A stretch of 64,000 bases of DNA from Paracoccus solventivorans (GCF_900142875.1 NZ_FRCK01000002.1:372001-436000); one strand, 5' to 3'; shown: positions 35,252 through 45,543, counted from the first letter of the stretch. The notes: generated by a model from the sequence alone, not told the origin. Translations and numbers: made by a program.

Positions 35252-35626
35252 ATGAACACGCTTTTCGCCATCAAAGGCTCCATTATTGCCGGCTTCGTCG
35301 TCGCGGCCCTCGGCCTGTTCAGCATGGGCATGCTGGGCGTCGGACTCTATTACGCCTGCTATCCGCTCCTTGCGCCCCTCTACGGAAATCTGAACGACTG
35401 GAGCGGCGATGATGTCTGGCCCGCGACGATCTGGGCCGGCATGCTATGGGCGATCTGGTTCCCTGTCGCCGGCCTTGTCGATCTCAGGTGGAAGCGGGCC
35501 GGACAATCGAGTGTCCTGCGCGTCCTCTCCTGGCTTGCCATCCTGTGGGTGGGGGCTAGCCTCGTCTGGCTCTACGTCGCATCGACAAGTTCATACATTC
35601 GCTTCCCGACATCGGGGGGCATGTGA
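35252..35626 (+). CDS. Hypothetical membrane protein
   Basis: This 124-aa protein starts MNTLFAIKGSIIAGFVVAAL and has three or four predicted transmembrane helices (about residues 8-33, 55-78, 90-112). It lies between the immunity-like gene and a secreted protein. No family is recognised. Confidence 0.6.
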   Translation: MNTLFAIKGSIIAGFVVAALGLFSMGMLGVGLYYACYPLLAPLYGNLNDWSGDDVWPATIWAGMLWAIWFPVAGLVDLRWKRAGQSSVLRVLSWLAILWVGASLVWLYVASTSSYIRFPTSGGM

Positions 35627-35672
35627 AGGATTTGCAACGTGGAAACGGCAATGCCCGCATCCGCGCCACGGA

Positions 35673-36119
35673 ATGAGACGAATGAAACCAGTGCTGTTTT
35701 TTCTTGTCATCCTCGCGCTTTTCCCGGCGTCCAGCGAAGCCGGGCCCGTCGACCTCGGCCTGATGTGCCGCGCCGATGCCAAATCGACGGTCCATTGGTC
35801 CAGCGCTATCGCCTATGGTGTCGAGGTGCCGCCGCCACAGGTTACGGGAACGCACCCGCTGGCCGAGGCCGATCTGTTCGGCCTCGACATTGACGATGCC
35901 GAGCGGCTTGGCCTTCTGACCTCGGATGCGAGCGGGGCGTTGCATCACCGGCGCTGTTCGACAGTGCTCTGCACCGTTGACGATGCGCGCAAGACGCTGG
36001 CCATCTGTGCCGACAAGGCAGGCTGCAAGATCGTCGGCGCGGTCCGGCTGCGGACCTTCTACCCACTCTATCTGGCCGACACGGAGGGTGAGCATGTCTG
36101 CGCTCAGCGTTGGAAGTGA
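35673..36119 (+). CDS. Hypothetical exported protein
   Basis: Starting at 35673 gives 148 aa with a signal peptide (MRRMKPVLFFLVILALFPAS, cleavage near SSEAG). The mature part has several cysteines (MCRADA, RRCSTVLCT, ICADKAGC, HVCAQ), suggesting disulfides in the periplasm. No family is recognised. It is the last of the plus-strand immunity-like run and ends 199 bp before the convergent relaxase gene. Confidence 0.62.
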   Translation: MRRMKPVLFFLVILALFPASSEAGPVDLGLMCRADAKSTVHWSSAIAYGVEVPPPQVTGTHPLAEADLFGLDIDDAERLGLLTSDASGALHHRRCSTVLCTVDDARKTLAICADKAGCKIVGAVRLRTFYPLYLADTEGEHVCAQRWK

Positions 36120-36318
36120 TTTGCGCAATATGGTCGGCCGGTTCGGCTAAGGGCGGGTCGCCTCGGAGAGCTTTCCTTGTTCGCGGAAATCCTAAAACCT
36201 CCACCAGATCGGCAGTCCCCAGAAAATCAGGCGGTTTCGTGTCGCAAGTTTTTGTCGCAGGTCGCGAACGACACGCGACACGATATGCGACAAGGGGGCG
36301 GTGGCTAACAGGACGGTT

Positions 36319-39306
36319 TTACAACCCGATGCCCCTTCCCCTGCCGAGGCCGTGACTGAGGGCGAGTTGCCGACCGAGCCTCATGCCTGAGTCGAAATCC
36401 ATGTCGATGCCGAGTTGCTTCTTGCGACCTTCGAGCAGGGATTCCATCTGGGGATCGCGCTCAAGGCTCATTGCCATGTTGCCCATCTCGGCGCGGGCGG
36501 CCTTGTAGCCGGAATAGTTGCCCGCCGCATATTGGCGGTCGCCGGTCTGCCTGAGGTCGCGAAAACGTTCCACGAAGCGGTCGGCGCGCAGATCGGGGTT
36601 CTGGCGCATTTCGGTTTCCAGTTGCAGGGCGCGTCTGGCGGGCAAGGCGCGGTCGGCATCACCTGAAGCGACATCGGCGGCGAATCCGGGATTCCGTTTA
36701 TAGACGGCCTCGGCGTCGCGGGAGCCATGAGGGCGCATATCGTCAAATCCGGCGCGGGCCTCATGCAGTTCCTGCACCTGCTCGGGCGTCGCCGAGATAC
36801 CCCGGTCCTGCGCCTTGAAGACCGCATCCACGGCACGGGCATGACGGACAAAGGCCCGGCCACGGGCGCGGCGCAACGCGGCCTCGGGGTCTTCCCCGAT
36901 CTGCCGCTCCACCACCGGCTTTCCGGTCCTTTCCCTTTCCGGTCGTCTCACACCATCAGCGCCAGGCGCGGCGTCACCGGGCTGGCGCAGACCGTCCAGC
37001 ATCCCATCGACAGCATCGCGCAGCCGCTCCGGCATCAGCCTGCGCATGATCTGGGCGACACGGGCGCGGAAGGTGATGCCGCGCCGTTCGGCATAGTCCT
37101 GGGCCGGGTCGATCTGTTCGTAATCCGTCGCCATGTCTTTGGCCCGGTCACGCGACAGGGTGTTGATGAGTTTATCCTGACTGGTGAAGTCGTCGCGGCC
37201 ATAGTGCAGGTCCATGCCGTCGCGGTGGCGCGACAGGGCGACATAGCTGCCATGGGCGTCCATGCCCGGTGTCGCCAGAACATGGGTGCGATCCACCGTC
37301 ATGCCCTGCGCCTTATGGATTGTCGCAGCGTAACCATGGTCGATGCGGTCGTAGTCTTTCAGATCAAAAGAGATGCCGCGTCCGTCATCGGTCTGCACGG
37401 TCATGCTCTCCGAGCTGACCTGTTCGATGGTGCCGAGCGTGCCGTTCTTGACGCCAAGGCCGCGCTCGTTTTGCAGAAACATGACGCGATCCCCGCTGGC
37501 AAAATTCCGGTCGCCGCGCTCGACGGTCACGCGCACATCCTCGCCCAGATCACCCGCCGTCCGCATACGGTCACGGGCCGCCTCGTTGAGTTCGCGCACC
37601 TCGGCGTTGGTGTGGGTGAGAATGATGCGGCTCGCGTCCGGCGATGCCTGCCGGTCGCGGCCCCAGCGGTCGATCAGATCGCCGCGCGCCTGCTCGCGGG
37701 TCTCGGCGGCATGCATCATGCCGTGACGGTCATAGGCGGCGATGGCATTGCCGGTCCTGCCGGTCGCCAGATCGCGAGTCGCGTCCCGCTGCCAGTCCTC
37801 GCGCTGGCGGCGCACCTCGCCGATTTCCGCACCGCCATGACGTTCATGGATCGAACGGAACGCGGCGCCCGCCTCAATGGATTGCAACTGCTGCGGATCG
37901 CCGACCAGCACCACCTTGGCACCGGCTTCCGCCGCATGGGAAAGCACGCGCTCCAATTGCCGCGTGCCGACCATGCCCGCCTCGTCGATGACCAGCACAT
38001 CGCGGGACGTCAGCATGTCGTGGCCCTGTCCCCAGCCATGTTCCATGCTGGCGATGGTGCGGGACGCAATGCCCGATCCGCCTTCAAGGTTTTCAGCCGC
38101 GATGCCTGACAGGGCAACACCGCAAACCTCAAAGCCTGCCGCCTCCCATGCCTCGCGGGCGACGCCGAGCATGGCGCTCTTTCCCGTCCCGGCATAGCCG
38201 ACGACGATGCCAAGATCGCGCCCGTCCGTGACATGCGCCAGCGCGTCGGCCTGCTCGCCGGAAAGAACAAGGCCGCGTTGTTCAGCGCGCGCCAATGCCA
38301 TGTCGCGATGCGTATCGTTCACCTCGTGACGTTCCTTCACGGCCATCATCTCGGCAGCACGGTGAAGGCGCTGTTCCGCCTCGATCATGTTGCGGGTGGT
38401 GAAGCGATCCTCGCCGCGCCCGTCCTGCCCGAGTTCGACCAGATCGGGCGAGCCGCGCATTGCGCCCATGACCTCGTTGAACTGCTCGATCCCGTCGCTG
38501 TGCCGGTGCGCGAACTTCGCCATGTCGCGCCGCGTGAAGGTCGATTGCTGCTGTGTGATCGCGTCCAGCGCTACCGATGGATCGGCGATGATCCGCGCGC
38601 CGTTGTTGCGGGCGATCTCACGGTGCATGTCGGCGCGGTCGGCGGCCTCAATGCCTTCGCCCTCGATGCGTTGCGCGGGTGCCCCGATCTGGCTTTGCGG
38701 CTCAAGCCCGATGCCCTGGGCCTCAAGGCTGCGATGGTCAATGCGGGCGTCAATGTCGAGTTCGGCAAGGCGCTCGTTGACATGTTCGGCCCAGCGTTCG
38801 CGCCAGCGCTCCACCATCTCCGTGCGGTTCCAGTCCCGCACTTTTGGGCCGAAACCGTTCTCGTCCACGCTGCGCATGGTCAGCATGACATGGGCATGAG
38901 GTTTGGGGCTTCCGTCCTCGGCCATGTCCCAATGCACGTTCACATCGGCGATCATGCCCTGATCGACAAATTCGGCTTGGGCGAAATCGCGGGCAAGTTC
39001 GATGCCTTGCGCCTGTGTCATCTCGCGCGGAATGGCGAACTCCACCTCGCGGGCGAGCTGGGCGTCCTTGCGTACCTCGAACGCCTCGACATCGTTCCAG
39101 AGCCGTTCGCGGTCGCCAAGATGCTCCGGTGCTCCTTCCGGCAACATGATCTCGGAATGGACGACGCCGCGCTTGTTGGAAAAGTCCTGCACGCGGTCGA
39201 TACGCTCGTCGCGCATCCGCGAGGCCGAGCGGTAGGCGGCGGACGCCACCGCGCTCGACCCGGCCTTGCGGCCAATGACCTTGACGTGAAGATGATAGAT
39301 CGCCAT
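36319..39306 (-). CDS. traA: MOBQ/Ti-type conjugative relaxase-helicase TraA
   Basis: Using the ATG at 39306 (MAIYHLHVKVIGRKAGSSAV) gives 995 aa. The N-terminal MobA/MobL relaxase domain has the catalytic Tyr in AAYRSASRM (residue 25) and the metal-binding HUH-like PKPHAHVMLTMR (about 134-145). A TraI/RecD-like helicase domain follows, with Walker A GYAGTGKSAMLG and VLVIDEAGMVGTRQ (Walker B). This two-domain layout is typical of Ti-plasmid TraA and alphaproteobacterial mobilisation elements. It nicks the oriT found 30-60 bp upstream of its start. It is divergent from traC/traD, as in Ti plasmids. Confidence 0.94.
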   Translation of the reverse strand: MAIYHLHVKVIGRKAGSSAVASAAYRSASRMRDERIDRVQDFSNKRGVVHSEIMLPEGAPEHLGDRERLWNDVEAFEVRKDAQLAREVEFAIPREMTQAQGIELARDFAQAEFVDQGMIADVNVHWDMAEDGSPKPHAHVMLTMRSVDENGFGPKVRDWNRTEMVERWRERWAEHVNERLAELDIDARIDHRSLEAQGIGLEPQSQIGAPAQRIEGEGIEAADRADMHREIARNNGARIIADPSVALDAITQQQSTFTRRDMAKFAHRHSDGIEQFNEVMGAMRGSPDLVELGQDGRGEDRFTTRNMIEAEQRLHRAAEMMAVKERHEVNDTHRDMALARAEQRGLVLSGEQADALAHVTDGRDLGIVVGYAGTGKSAMLGVAREAWEAAGFEVCGVALSGIAAENLEGGSGIASRTIASMEHGWGQGHDMLTSRDVLVIDEAGMVGTRQLERVLSHAAEAGAKVVLVGDPQQLQSIEAGAAFRSIHERHGGAEIGEVRRQREDWQRDATRDLATGRTGNAIAAYDRHGMMHAAETREQARGDLIDRWGRDRQASPDASRIILTHTNAEVRELNEAARDRMRTAGDLGEDVRVTVERGDRNFASGDRVMFLQNERGLGVKNGTLGTIEQVSSESMTVQTDDGRGISFDLKDYDRIDHGYAATIHKAQGMTVDRTHVLATPGMDAHGSYVALSRHRDGMDLHYGRDDFTSQDKLINTLSRDRAKDMATDYEQIDPAQDYAERRGITFRARVAQIMRRLMPERLRDAVDGMLDGLRQPGDAAPGADGVRRPERERTGKPVVERQIGEDPEAALRRARGRAFVRHARAVDAVFKAQDRGISATPEQVQELHEARAGFDDMRPHGSRDAEAVYKRNPGFAADVASGDADRALPARRALQLETEMRQNPDLRADRFVERFRDLRQTGDRQYAAGNYSGYKAARAEMGNMAMSLERDPQMESLLEGRKKQLGIDMDFDSGMRLGRQLALSHGLGRGRGIGL

Positions 39307-39335
39307 CGCGATCAAGCATTGGCACGGCCAAGCGC

Positions 39336-39366
39336 ACGTCGGAACGACGTATAAGCGCGCCCTCCC
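39336..39366 (+). other. oriT: Origin of transfer (oriT) with nic site
   Basis: In the divergent traA-traC intergenic space, a perfect inverted repeat ACGTCG-GAA-CGACGT (39336-39350) is followed directly by ATAAGCGCGCCCT (39351-39363). RSF1010 and Ti oriTs have an inverted repeat followed by TAAGTGCG/CCCT or TATAATTGCGCCCT, so nicking is predicted between G39359 and C39360. The MOBQ relaxase encoded beside it fits this type of site. Confidence 0.8.
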
Positions 39367-39477
39367 TCGAAAAAATCTCGGGATGGACCGGGCCGTGCCA
39401 CACCGTCCCGGCAACATAGAAGCAATCCGCAACGCGCTCAACTATTATCGCTGCATCAACAGCTTATGGAGGACGCA

Positions 39478-39804
39478 ATGCGCAAGCCGCGGGACTTTGA
39501 TGCGGAATTGAAGGCCCTGGAAGACAAGGCGCGTGAACTGAAACAGCGCAAGGTTCAGCAGCTTGGCGAACTGGTCATCGCCGCCGGGGCGGACGGCCTC
39601 ACCGCCGACGAACTGGCTGGGGCGCTGGTCGTGCTGGCCGAAACGACCGATGCCGGAAAGAGGGAGGCATGGGCGAAGCGCGGCGCGGCATTCTTTCAAG
39701 GGCGGTCGCGGCGATCTGCGTCAGCGTCTGACCGCAACACTGACGGCGCTCAATCGCAACCGGGCAGCGCGCAACCGGCATCAGGCGGCACGGGCGCGCA
39801 ATGA
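39478..39804 (+). CDS. traC: Conjugal transfer protein TraC
   Basis: The start at 39478 is chosen because a GGAGG ribosome site lies 7 nt before it; the in-frame ATG at 39466 overlaps that site. The 108-aa protein begins MRKPRDFDAELKALEDKARE. It is rich in charged coiled-coil residues, matches the small TraC accessory proteins of Ti-type transfer regions, and contains TADELAGALVVLAETTDAGK. Such proteins assist relaxosome assembly. The C-terminal part is low-complexity. Confidence 0.82.
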   Translation: MRKPRDFDAELKALEDKARELKQRKVQQLGELVIAAGADGLTADELAGALVVLAETTDAGKREAWAKRGAAFFQGRSRRSASASDRNTDGAQSQPGSAQPASGGTGAQ

Positions 39805-39805
39805 C

Positions 39806-40072
39806 ATGCGAACATGGCAGGTCGAACGCCGCAAGCGCACCCGGCATCTCATCGAACTGGGCGGTCTCATTTTCAAAGCGGGCATCGTGGACCTGACCGG
39901 CGACGACCGCGCGACCATTCTTGGCGCGCTCATCTGGATGGCCGACAAGCTCCGAAGCGATGAGCGCGACAAAGCAATCGCGCTCTGGGCCGAAAAGGGA
40001 AAGAGCGCGTTCGAGGCGGAACACTCAGCAGGCGCACACAACAAGCCACAGCCACAGCTGGATGGGGCGTGA
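39806..40072 (+). CDS. traD: Conjugal transfer protein TraD (small Ti-type)
   Basis: This 88-aa protein starts MRTWQVERRKRTRHLIELGG and continues LIFKAGIVDLTGDDRATILG. This is the pattern of the small TraD of Ti-type systems (not the coupling-protein TraD of F). It begins 1 bp after the traC stop and is probably coupled to it. It would act in the relaxosome with TraA and TraC. A coupling protein TraG is not present. Confidence 0.8.
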   Translation: MRTWQVERRKRTRHLIELGGLIFKAGIVDLTGDDRATILGALIWMADKLRSDERDKAIALWAEKGKSAFEAEHSAGAHNKPQPQLDGA

Positions 40073-40291
40073 CCGATGGCGGGCGGCGCGGAGACCCGTT
40101 CGGCCCGCTCGATATTTTGACTCTGGCCCTCCTACTGAGGCTCCCGGAGAACGGCCCGGTCAATATCGCCCAGCTTCATTGACACACGATCCTACTCTGG
40201 CACATCAATGCCGTCGGGGGGTGGTTACATTATCAACGCCCCGTCAATCCTTGGCCTGTCTTGCAAGATCGGGGCATGCCGAGTGAGGCTA

Positions 40292-41404
40292 CTACTTCAG
40301 GAAGGCGCGGAACCTCTGCAGCGCCAGCCAGAACAGCGCCCCTCCGATCACCGCCAGCGCGAGGAACTGCGGCCAGACGACATCGAACCCGGCGCCACGG
40401 AACAGAATGGCCTGCGACAGGATTATGAAATGCGTGTTGGGCGCGGCCAGCATGATGAACTGGATGATTTCAGGCATGGATTCGCGCGGCGTCATGGCGC
40501 CCGACAGCACCTGTAACGGCAGCAGCACCAGCATCATCAGCAGCGCGAACTGAGGCATGGTCCCGGCCACTGTCGCCATGAATATCCCCAGCGAAGTCAT
40601 CGCGAACATCATCAGCACCGCTCCGCCCAGGAACAGCGGTACAGAACCCTGCACCGGCACCGCCATCAGCGTCTGAACCACGACCATCAGGGAGAAGGCC
40701 GAACCGAGCAGAACGACAAAACCCATCGACCAGATCTTGGACAGCATGATCTCGGTCGCTGTCACCGGCATGACCAGCAGATGCTCGACCGTGCCGTGTT
40801 CCTTTTCCCGGATCAGCGCCGCGCCGGTCAGGATCAGTGAGAGCATGGTGATCGACTGGATCACGCTGGAAATCGCCCCGAACCAGCTGGGATCGAGCGC
40901 GGGGTTGTAGCGGGCGCGCAAGGCCAACCCGACCGGCAGGGCGGTCTGCGTCCGATGACCGGCTACATATTCCGAAACTTCGCTGGAAACGATCTGGCTG
41001 ACATAACCGCCCCCGGTAAAGGCCTGGCTCATCCGGGTGGCGTCGACGCTGAGCTGGATTTCCGGTGACTTGCCCGCCAGCACGTCGCGTTCAAAGTCCG
41101 GGGGTATATCCAGTGCGAAAGTATCAAGGCCGGCATCCATCCGCCTGTCGACTTCGGCAGCCGTGATCAGATTCGGAGGAACGAAATACGGTGGATAGAA
41201 GGCAGAAGTGATCCGCGAGGACAGCTGCGACTGATCCTCGTCAACGATCGAGATCGCCGCCTTGCTCAGCGCGTCGGGGCGGGAGTTGGCCGAGGTCCAA
41301 ACCGAAAGACTGAAGGAATAGGCAATCAGGATCAGCATGATCCAGTCCCGAGCAAGGCCACGCAGTTCCTTGGTTCCGAGGTTCCAGACGTTCTTCAGAT
41401 CCAT
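40292..41404 (-). CDS. yhhJ: ABC-2 type transporter permease (YhhJ/YbhR-like)
   Basis: This 370-aa membrane protein has one N-terminal helix (about 20-40), a periplasmic domain (about 45-175) and five C-terminal helices (175-370) with EKEHGTVEHLLVMPVTATEI, a hallmark of ABC-2 permeases. It is 4 bp after the RbbA-like gene and the third gene of a HlyD-ABC-permease operon like E. coli yhiI-rbbA-yhhJ. It probably exports a hydrophobic drug, lipid or toxic compound. Confidence 0.9.
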   Translation of the reverse strand: MDLKNVWNLGTKELRGLARDWIMLILIAYSFSLSVWTSANSRPDALSKAAISIVDEDQSQLSSRITSAFYPPYFVPPNLITAAEVDRRMDAGLDTFALDIPPDFERDVLAGKSPEIQLSVDATRMSQAFTGGGYVSQIVSSEVSEYVAGHRTQTALPVGLALRARYNPALDPSWFGAISSVIQSITMLSLILTGAALIREKEHGTVEHLLVMPVTATEIMLSKIWSMGFVVLLGSAFSLMVVVQTLMAVPVQGSVPLFLGGAVLMMFAMTSLGIFMATVAGTMPQFALLMMLVLLPLQVLSGAMTPRESMPEIIQFIMLAAPNTHFIILSQAILFRGAGFDVVWPQFLALAVIGGALFWLALQRFRAFLK

Positions 41405-41408
41405 GACC

Positions 41409-44159
41409 CTATCCCGCCTGCTTTTTCAGGAAAGTCGCGGCCAGGGCAAGGATCACCGGAACAGCAAGCCCCATCGCCAGCATCGGCCCGAGCATTTCAG
41501 CGAAGCCGAAGGCCTTGGAAAAGGCGCCCCGCGCCGCGGTGACGAACCAGGTCGTTGGGTAGATCTCGCCGATCAAGCGTCCGAAGCCTTGCAGGGACGA
41601 AACCGGATCAATCAACCCTGAATAGGACACAGCCGGAATCATTGTCAGCAGCGCGGTGGCGAACAGCGCCGCCACCTGGCTTGAGATGAAGACCGACACC
41701 AGAAAGCCAAGCGCCGTCGATGCCGTCACGTAGATCAGCGCGGCTACCGTCAAGCCTGCGAAACTGCCGGTGAACGGCACGCCAAAGAAGAACACGGCCA
41801 ATGCCATCATCAGGAAGAAGTTGACCATGGCAAGGCCAATATAGGGCAGTTGCTTTCCCAGCAGGAATTCCAGCCGCGTGACCGGCGTGACGTAGAAATT
41901 GATGATCGAGCCCAACTCTTTCTCCCGCGCCACCGAAAGGGTGGTCAGGATCGCGGGAATCATCAACAGCAGCATCGGAATGACCGCCGGCGCCATGGCG
42001 ACGATGCTTTTTACATCCGGGTTATAACGATAGCGGATGACAAGCTGGAAATCCGCGGTTGAGGCTCTGTCGCCGTAAGCTTCGCGCATTTTGCGCGTGA
42101 TCCAGTCGCCATGCATCCCCTGGATATAGCCTTGGACCGTATTGGCAAGGGACGGGTTAGCCCCGTCAAACCAGGCGCCGATCTCGACGCTGCGGCCACG
42201 TGCGACATCGGCGGCGAAACCGGGAGGGATCTCGATGGCAAGGCTGATGTCTCCCGCACGCATCCGTGCGTCGATATCCTCATAGCTTGTGAGCGGCGCC
42301 TTTTCGATGAAGTAGCGCGATCCGGCGATGTCCTGGACATAGTCGCGGCTTGCGGTGGTCTGGTCATGGTCGAGGACCGCGAAGGTGAGATCCTCGACAT
42401 CCATGTTGATGCCGAAACCGATGACGATCATCAGAAGCACCGAGCCGATCAGGGCCATGGCCAGCCGGATCGGATCGCGCTGCAACTGCAGGCTTTCAAG
42501 CCTCGAATAGCTGATCAGGCGGCGAAGACTGTAGCCGCCGGTTTCGTTGTGACGGGCCGGCGCTGTTCCGGACGAAGCCGGCACAGTAGCGGGCTCTGGC
42601 GCGGGTTCAGGCGCAGTGTCGTCGATCGCCTCTTGCAGATAAGCGACAAAGGCATCCTCAAGGGTCGCACAGCCTTTGGATTTCGTGATCGCCTCCGCCG
42701 TGTCGCTGACCAGCACCTTGCCCGCATGCATCAGGCTGATGCGGTCGCACCATTCGGCCTCGTTCATGAAATGGGTCGAGACAAAGATGGTGACGCCATC
42801 CTTGCGCGACAGTTCCGCAAGGATGCGCCAGAAGCCGTTCCTCGCCACAGGATCGACCCCGGAAGTCGGCTCGTCGAGGATCAGTATCTCGGGGCCGTGG
42901 ATCATCGCCACCGCCAGCGACAGCCGTTGACGGATGCCCAGAGGCAGCGCCTCGGGGAGTGTGTCGGTCACATCCTCAAGATCGAAGCGGGTGATCATCT
43001 CCTGAACGCGTGCGGGAATCATTTCCGGATCCATCGCGAAAAGCTTCGCGTGCAGCTCCAGGTTCTGAAACACCGTAAGCTCGGAGTAGAGAGAGAACGC
43101 TTGAGACATGAATCCGACACGGCGGCGCACCGCCATATCGCGTGCATCGACCTCATGCCCGAACAGCTTTGCCGTCCCCTCGGTCGGCTCCAGCAGCCCG
43201 GTCAGCATCTTCATCGTCGTGGTCTTGCCGCAGCCATTCGAGCCGAGGAAGCCAAAAATCTCGCCCTTGGAAATGCGGAATCTGACATTGTCGACGGCAG
43301 TGAAATCGCCGAACCGCTGGGTCAGCCCCTCGGCCTCGATGGCGATCTCGCTGTCGCCGCCTTCGCGCGGCGGAATGACAACGGCGACATCGTCACCCCG
43401 GTCGTCTTCAGGCAAAAGCGCGATGAAGGCGGCATCCAGATCCGCCGCGCCGGTCCGGCCGAGCAGTTCGGCGGTGGTCCCGATCGCCAGCACCTCGCCC
43501 GCATTCATCGCCACCAGCCAGTCGAAACGCGCGGCCTCCTCCATATAGGCGGTGGCGGTGATCACGCTCATACCGGGGCGGTCCTTGCGGATCCGGTCGA
43601 TCAGATCCCAGAACTGACGGCGTGAGAGAGGATCGACACCGGTGGTCGGCTCATCGAGGATCAGGAAATCCGGGTCATGGATGAGCGCGCAGCACAGGCC
43701 GAGCTTCTGTTTCATGCCGCCCGAGAGCTTTGCCGCCGGACGGTTGCGAAACGGCGACATGCCGGTGGCGGCCAACAGGTCGGTGATGCGCCGCGCACGC
43801 TCGACATTGTCGTGGCCGAAAAGGCTGCCGAAGAAATCGAGATTCTCTTCGACCGATAGCGTGGGATAGAGGTTCTTGCCCAGGCCCTGTGGCATATAGG
43901 CGATGCGCGGGCAGACCCGCCCCCGGTGCCCGGCATCGCGCATGTCGCCACCCAGAACCGCGACGCGCCCCTCCTGGATCACGCGCGCTCCGGCCAGTAG
44001 CGACAACAGGCTGGACTTGCCCACCCCGTCGGGGCCGATCAGTCCGACCATCATGCCGGCGGGAACGTCCAGCGTCACATTGTCCAGCGCCGTGACCTTG
44101 CCGTAACGCAGCGTCAGGCCGGCAACTGTCGCTACGGGCGGATGTTCGGCCCCGATCAT
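41409..44159 (-). CDS. rbbA: RbbA/YhiH-like fusion of two ABC ATPases and an ABC-2 permease
   Basis: This 916-aa protein has two ABC ATPase domains and a membrane part. The first ATPase has Walker [12 protein letters not shown] (about 35), signature [10 protein letters not shown] and Walker [13 protein letters not shown]. The second has Walker [15 protein letters not shown] (about 310), a degenerate signature [12 protein letters not shown], and [12 protein letters not shown]. The C-terminal half has an ABC-2 membrane domain with about six helices (560-916), including [18 protein letters not shown]. In E. coli RbbA associates with ribosomes, but the fused permease and the HlyD and YhhJ partners point to export. 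It overlaps the HlyD gene by 4 bp. Confidence 0.9.
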   Translation of the reverse strand: MIGAEHPPVATVAGLTLRYGKVTALDNVTLDVPAGMMVGLIGPDGVGKSSLLSLLAGARVIQEGRVAVLGGDMRDAGHRGRVCPRIAYMPQGLGKNLYPTLSVEENLDFFGSLFGHDNVERARRITDLLAATGMSPFRNRPAAKLSGGMKQKLGLCCALIHDPDFLILDEPTTGVDPLSRRQFWDLIDRIRKDRPGMSVITATAYMEEAARFDWLVAMNAGEVLAIGTTAELLGRTGAADLDAAFIALLPEDDRGDDVAVVIPPREGGDSEIAIEAEGLTQRFGDFTAVDNVRFRISKGEIFGFLGSNGCGKTTTMKMLTGLLEPTEGTAKLFGHEVDARDMAVRRRVGFMSQAFSLYSELTVFQNLELHAKLFAMDPEMIPARVQEMITRFDLEDVTDTLPEALPLGIRQRLSLAVAMIHGPEILILDEPTSGVDPVARNGFWRILAELSRKDGVTIFVSTHFMNEAEWCDRISLMHAGKVLVSDTAEAITKSKGCATLEDAFVAYLQEAIDDTAPEPAPEPATVPASSGTAPARHNETGGYSLRRLISYSRLESLQLQRDPIRLAMALIGSVLLMIVIGFGINMDVEDLTFAVLDHDQTTASRDYVQDIAGSRYFIEKAPLTSYEDIDARMRAGDISLAIEIPPGFAADVARGRSVEIGAWFDGANPSLANTVQGYIQGMHGDWITRKMREAYGDRASTADFQLVIRYRYNPDVKSIVAMAPAVIPMLLLMIPAILTTLSVAREKELGSIINFYVTPVTRLEFLLGKQLPYIGLAMVNFFLMMALAVFFFGVPFTGSFAGLTVAALIYVTASTALGFLVSVFISSQVAALFATALLTMIPAVSYSGLIDPVSSLQGFGRLIGEIYPTTWFVTAARGAFSKAFGFAEMLGPMLAMGLAVPVILALAATFLKKQAG

Positions 44160-45220
44160 TTCACGATATTGGCAAGTGTGGCCGGCCAGTCGACCGATGG
44201 ATCAAGCCGCAGATAGGCCATGCCCGGCAGGCCGGTCTTGACGTATTCGATATAGCGGACAAGCAGTTCCGGGTCGATCCGCGCACGGATGCGGAACATC
44301 AGCTTTTCGCGTTCGTCGGCGGTTTCGACCGTCTTGGGGGTGAACTGCGCCACGTCTGCCACATAGCTGACCGTCGCAGGGATCACATAGTCGGGGGCGG
44401 CATCCATGACCAGCCGCACTTCGGATCCGACCTGCACCCGCCCGGCCTGCGAGGTGGGCAGGAAGATCGTCATGTAGACGTCGCCCAGATCGACAAGGCT
44501 GAGGATACGGCCACCCGAGGCGACGATCTCACCTTCTTCTGCGACGCGGTACTGGATGCGGCCGTCGCGGGGCGAAACCAGCGTCGCGTCGTTGATCGAG
44601 GCCGTGATCGAATCGATCGACGCCTGTGCGGCCTCGACCGCAGCCTGGGCGTCCACCACCTGCGCCTGTGCGGAATTGATGCCGGCCTGGGCGGCGGCAT
44701 CCGAGGCCTCGGCCGAGGCGACACCCGCCTTTGCCTGGCGATCCTGCGCCCGGTCGTCGTCAACCACCTGCTGGGAAGTCGTGTTCGACAGAAGAAGCCG
44801 TTCCGAGCGCGCCAGCTTCCGCGCCGCCGCATCCGCCACCGCTTCCGCCTGATCGACTCTGGCTACTGAAGCACGCTTTTCCGCTTCTGCCTTTGCGACC
44901 AGGACCTTCGCGGTCTCGACCGCGATTTCAGCCCGGCGCAGCTGTGCCTCGGCCTGCCGTTTCTGGGCGTTGAGCTGGACGATATCCATTTGCACCAGAA
45001 CAGCGCCAGCCTTGACGAAGTCTCCTTCGGCAGCCGTGATGTCGGCGATGCGTCCCCCAGTCAGGGCCGCGATGTCGATCTCGGTTGCCTCGATCCGCCC
45101 GTTCGCACTGACGATGCCGTCGGGCAAGGCCGGTGCCTTCAGTTTGCCCCAAGCAAAATAAGCCGCGACGACCGCGACCGCCAGAATGACCGGGATGAGA
45201 TACTTCGATCTTTTCTTCAC
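44156..45220 (-). CDS. yhiI: HlyD-family membrane fusion protein (YhiI-like)
   Basis: This 354-aa protein has an N-terminal membrane anchor (residues 7-24), a lipoyl-like half ([20 protein letters not shown]), a long Ala/Glu-rich coiled-coil hairpin (about 85-215) and the returning half ([20 protein letters not shown]) with a barrel domain. It links the two ABC components to the periplasm or an outer-membrane channel. It is the first gene of the export operon. Its start lies 206 bp from the FNR-type box of the divergent arginine operon. Confidence 0.92.
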   Translation of the reverse strand: MKKRSKYLIPVILAVAVVAAYFAWGKLKAPALPDGIVSANGRIEATEIDIAALTGGRIADITAAEGDFVKAGAVLVQMDIVQLNAQKRQAEAQLRRAEIAVETAKVLVAKAEAEKRASVARVDQAEAVADAAARKLARSERLLLSNTTSQQVVDDDRAQDRQAKAGVASAEASDAAAQAGINSAQAQVVDAQAAVEAAQASIDSITASINDATLVSPRDGRIQYRVAEEGEIVASGGRILSLVDLGDVYMTIFLPTSQAGRVQVGSEVRLVMDAAPDYVIPATVSYVADVAQFTPKTVETADEREKLMFRIRARIDPELLVRYIEYVKTGLPGMAYLRLDPSVDWPATLANIVK

Positions 45221-45543
45221 GAACTGGTCCTCAAGTACGGCAATTTATGGCCTCACGTCGCGTTTGAGGGTACCGGGGCAAACTATCTAGCGCAAGCACG
45301 CCTCGACGATTGTCTTTGGCAAGGTAGCGGAGTCTTTGCCTCTGGATGGCGATGGCAAGTTTCCGTCTGATGCGACGGTGGCGGGATTAGTTACAGTAAA
45401 ACTACCACAAGGAAATCCGACCCGACTTGATGCACGTCAATGACCGCATTGAGTGCGGCCTTGACAATAGATAGGCGAAATCGTTGCTATGCGATAGAAT
45501 CACAGGCAAAATGCGCAGGGAGACGCGCCGGAAGGAGTTTTCA
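45221..45543. other. Divergent intergenic region between exporter and arginine operon
   Basis: This 323-bp spacer has no gene and is noticeably richer in A+T than its flanks. It holds the FNR-type box at 45427-45440, a possible -10 element (GACAAT, 45463-45468) and an AAGGAG ribosome site just before the YfcC-like start at 45544. The promoter of the exporter operon must lie near its left end, but no clear box was seen. Confidence 0.6.
45427..45440 (+). promoter_or_regulatory. FNR/ANR-type box of the arginine deiminase operon
   Basis: The sequence TTGATGCACGTCAA matches the FNR consensus TTGAT-N4-ATCAA at 9 of 10 positions. Its centre (45433.5) lies about 41 bp before a start point that would go with the -10 candidate GACAAT at 45463-45468. 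This is the class II geometry for FNR activation. Pseudomonas arcDABC is controlled by ANR through the same kind of site. Confidence 0.65.

Noticed and set aside
40073-40291. Right attachment site of the element
   Set aside because: I looked for a copy of the tRNA-Ser 3' end here and in the downstream sequence and saw none, so the boundary remains unknown.
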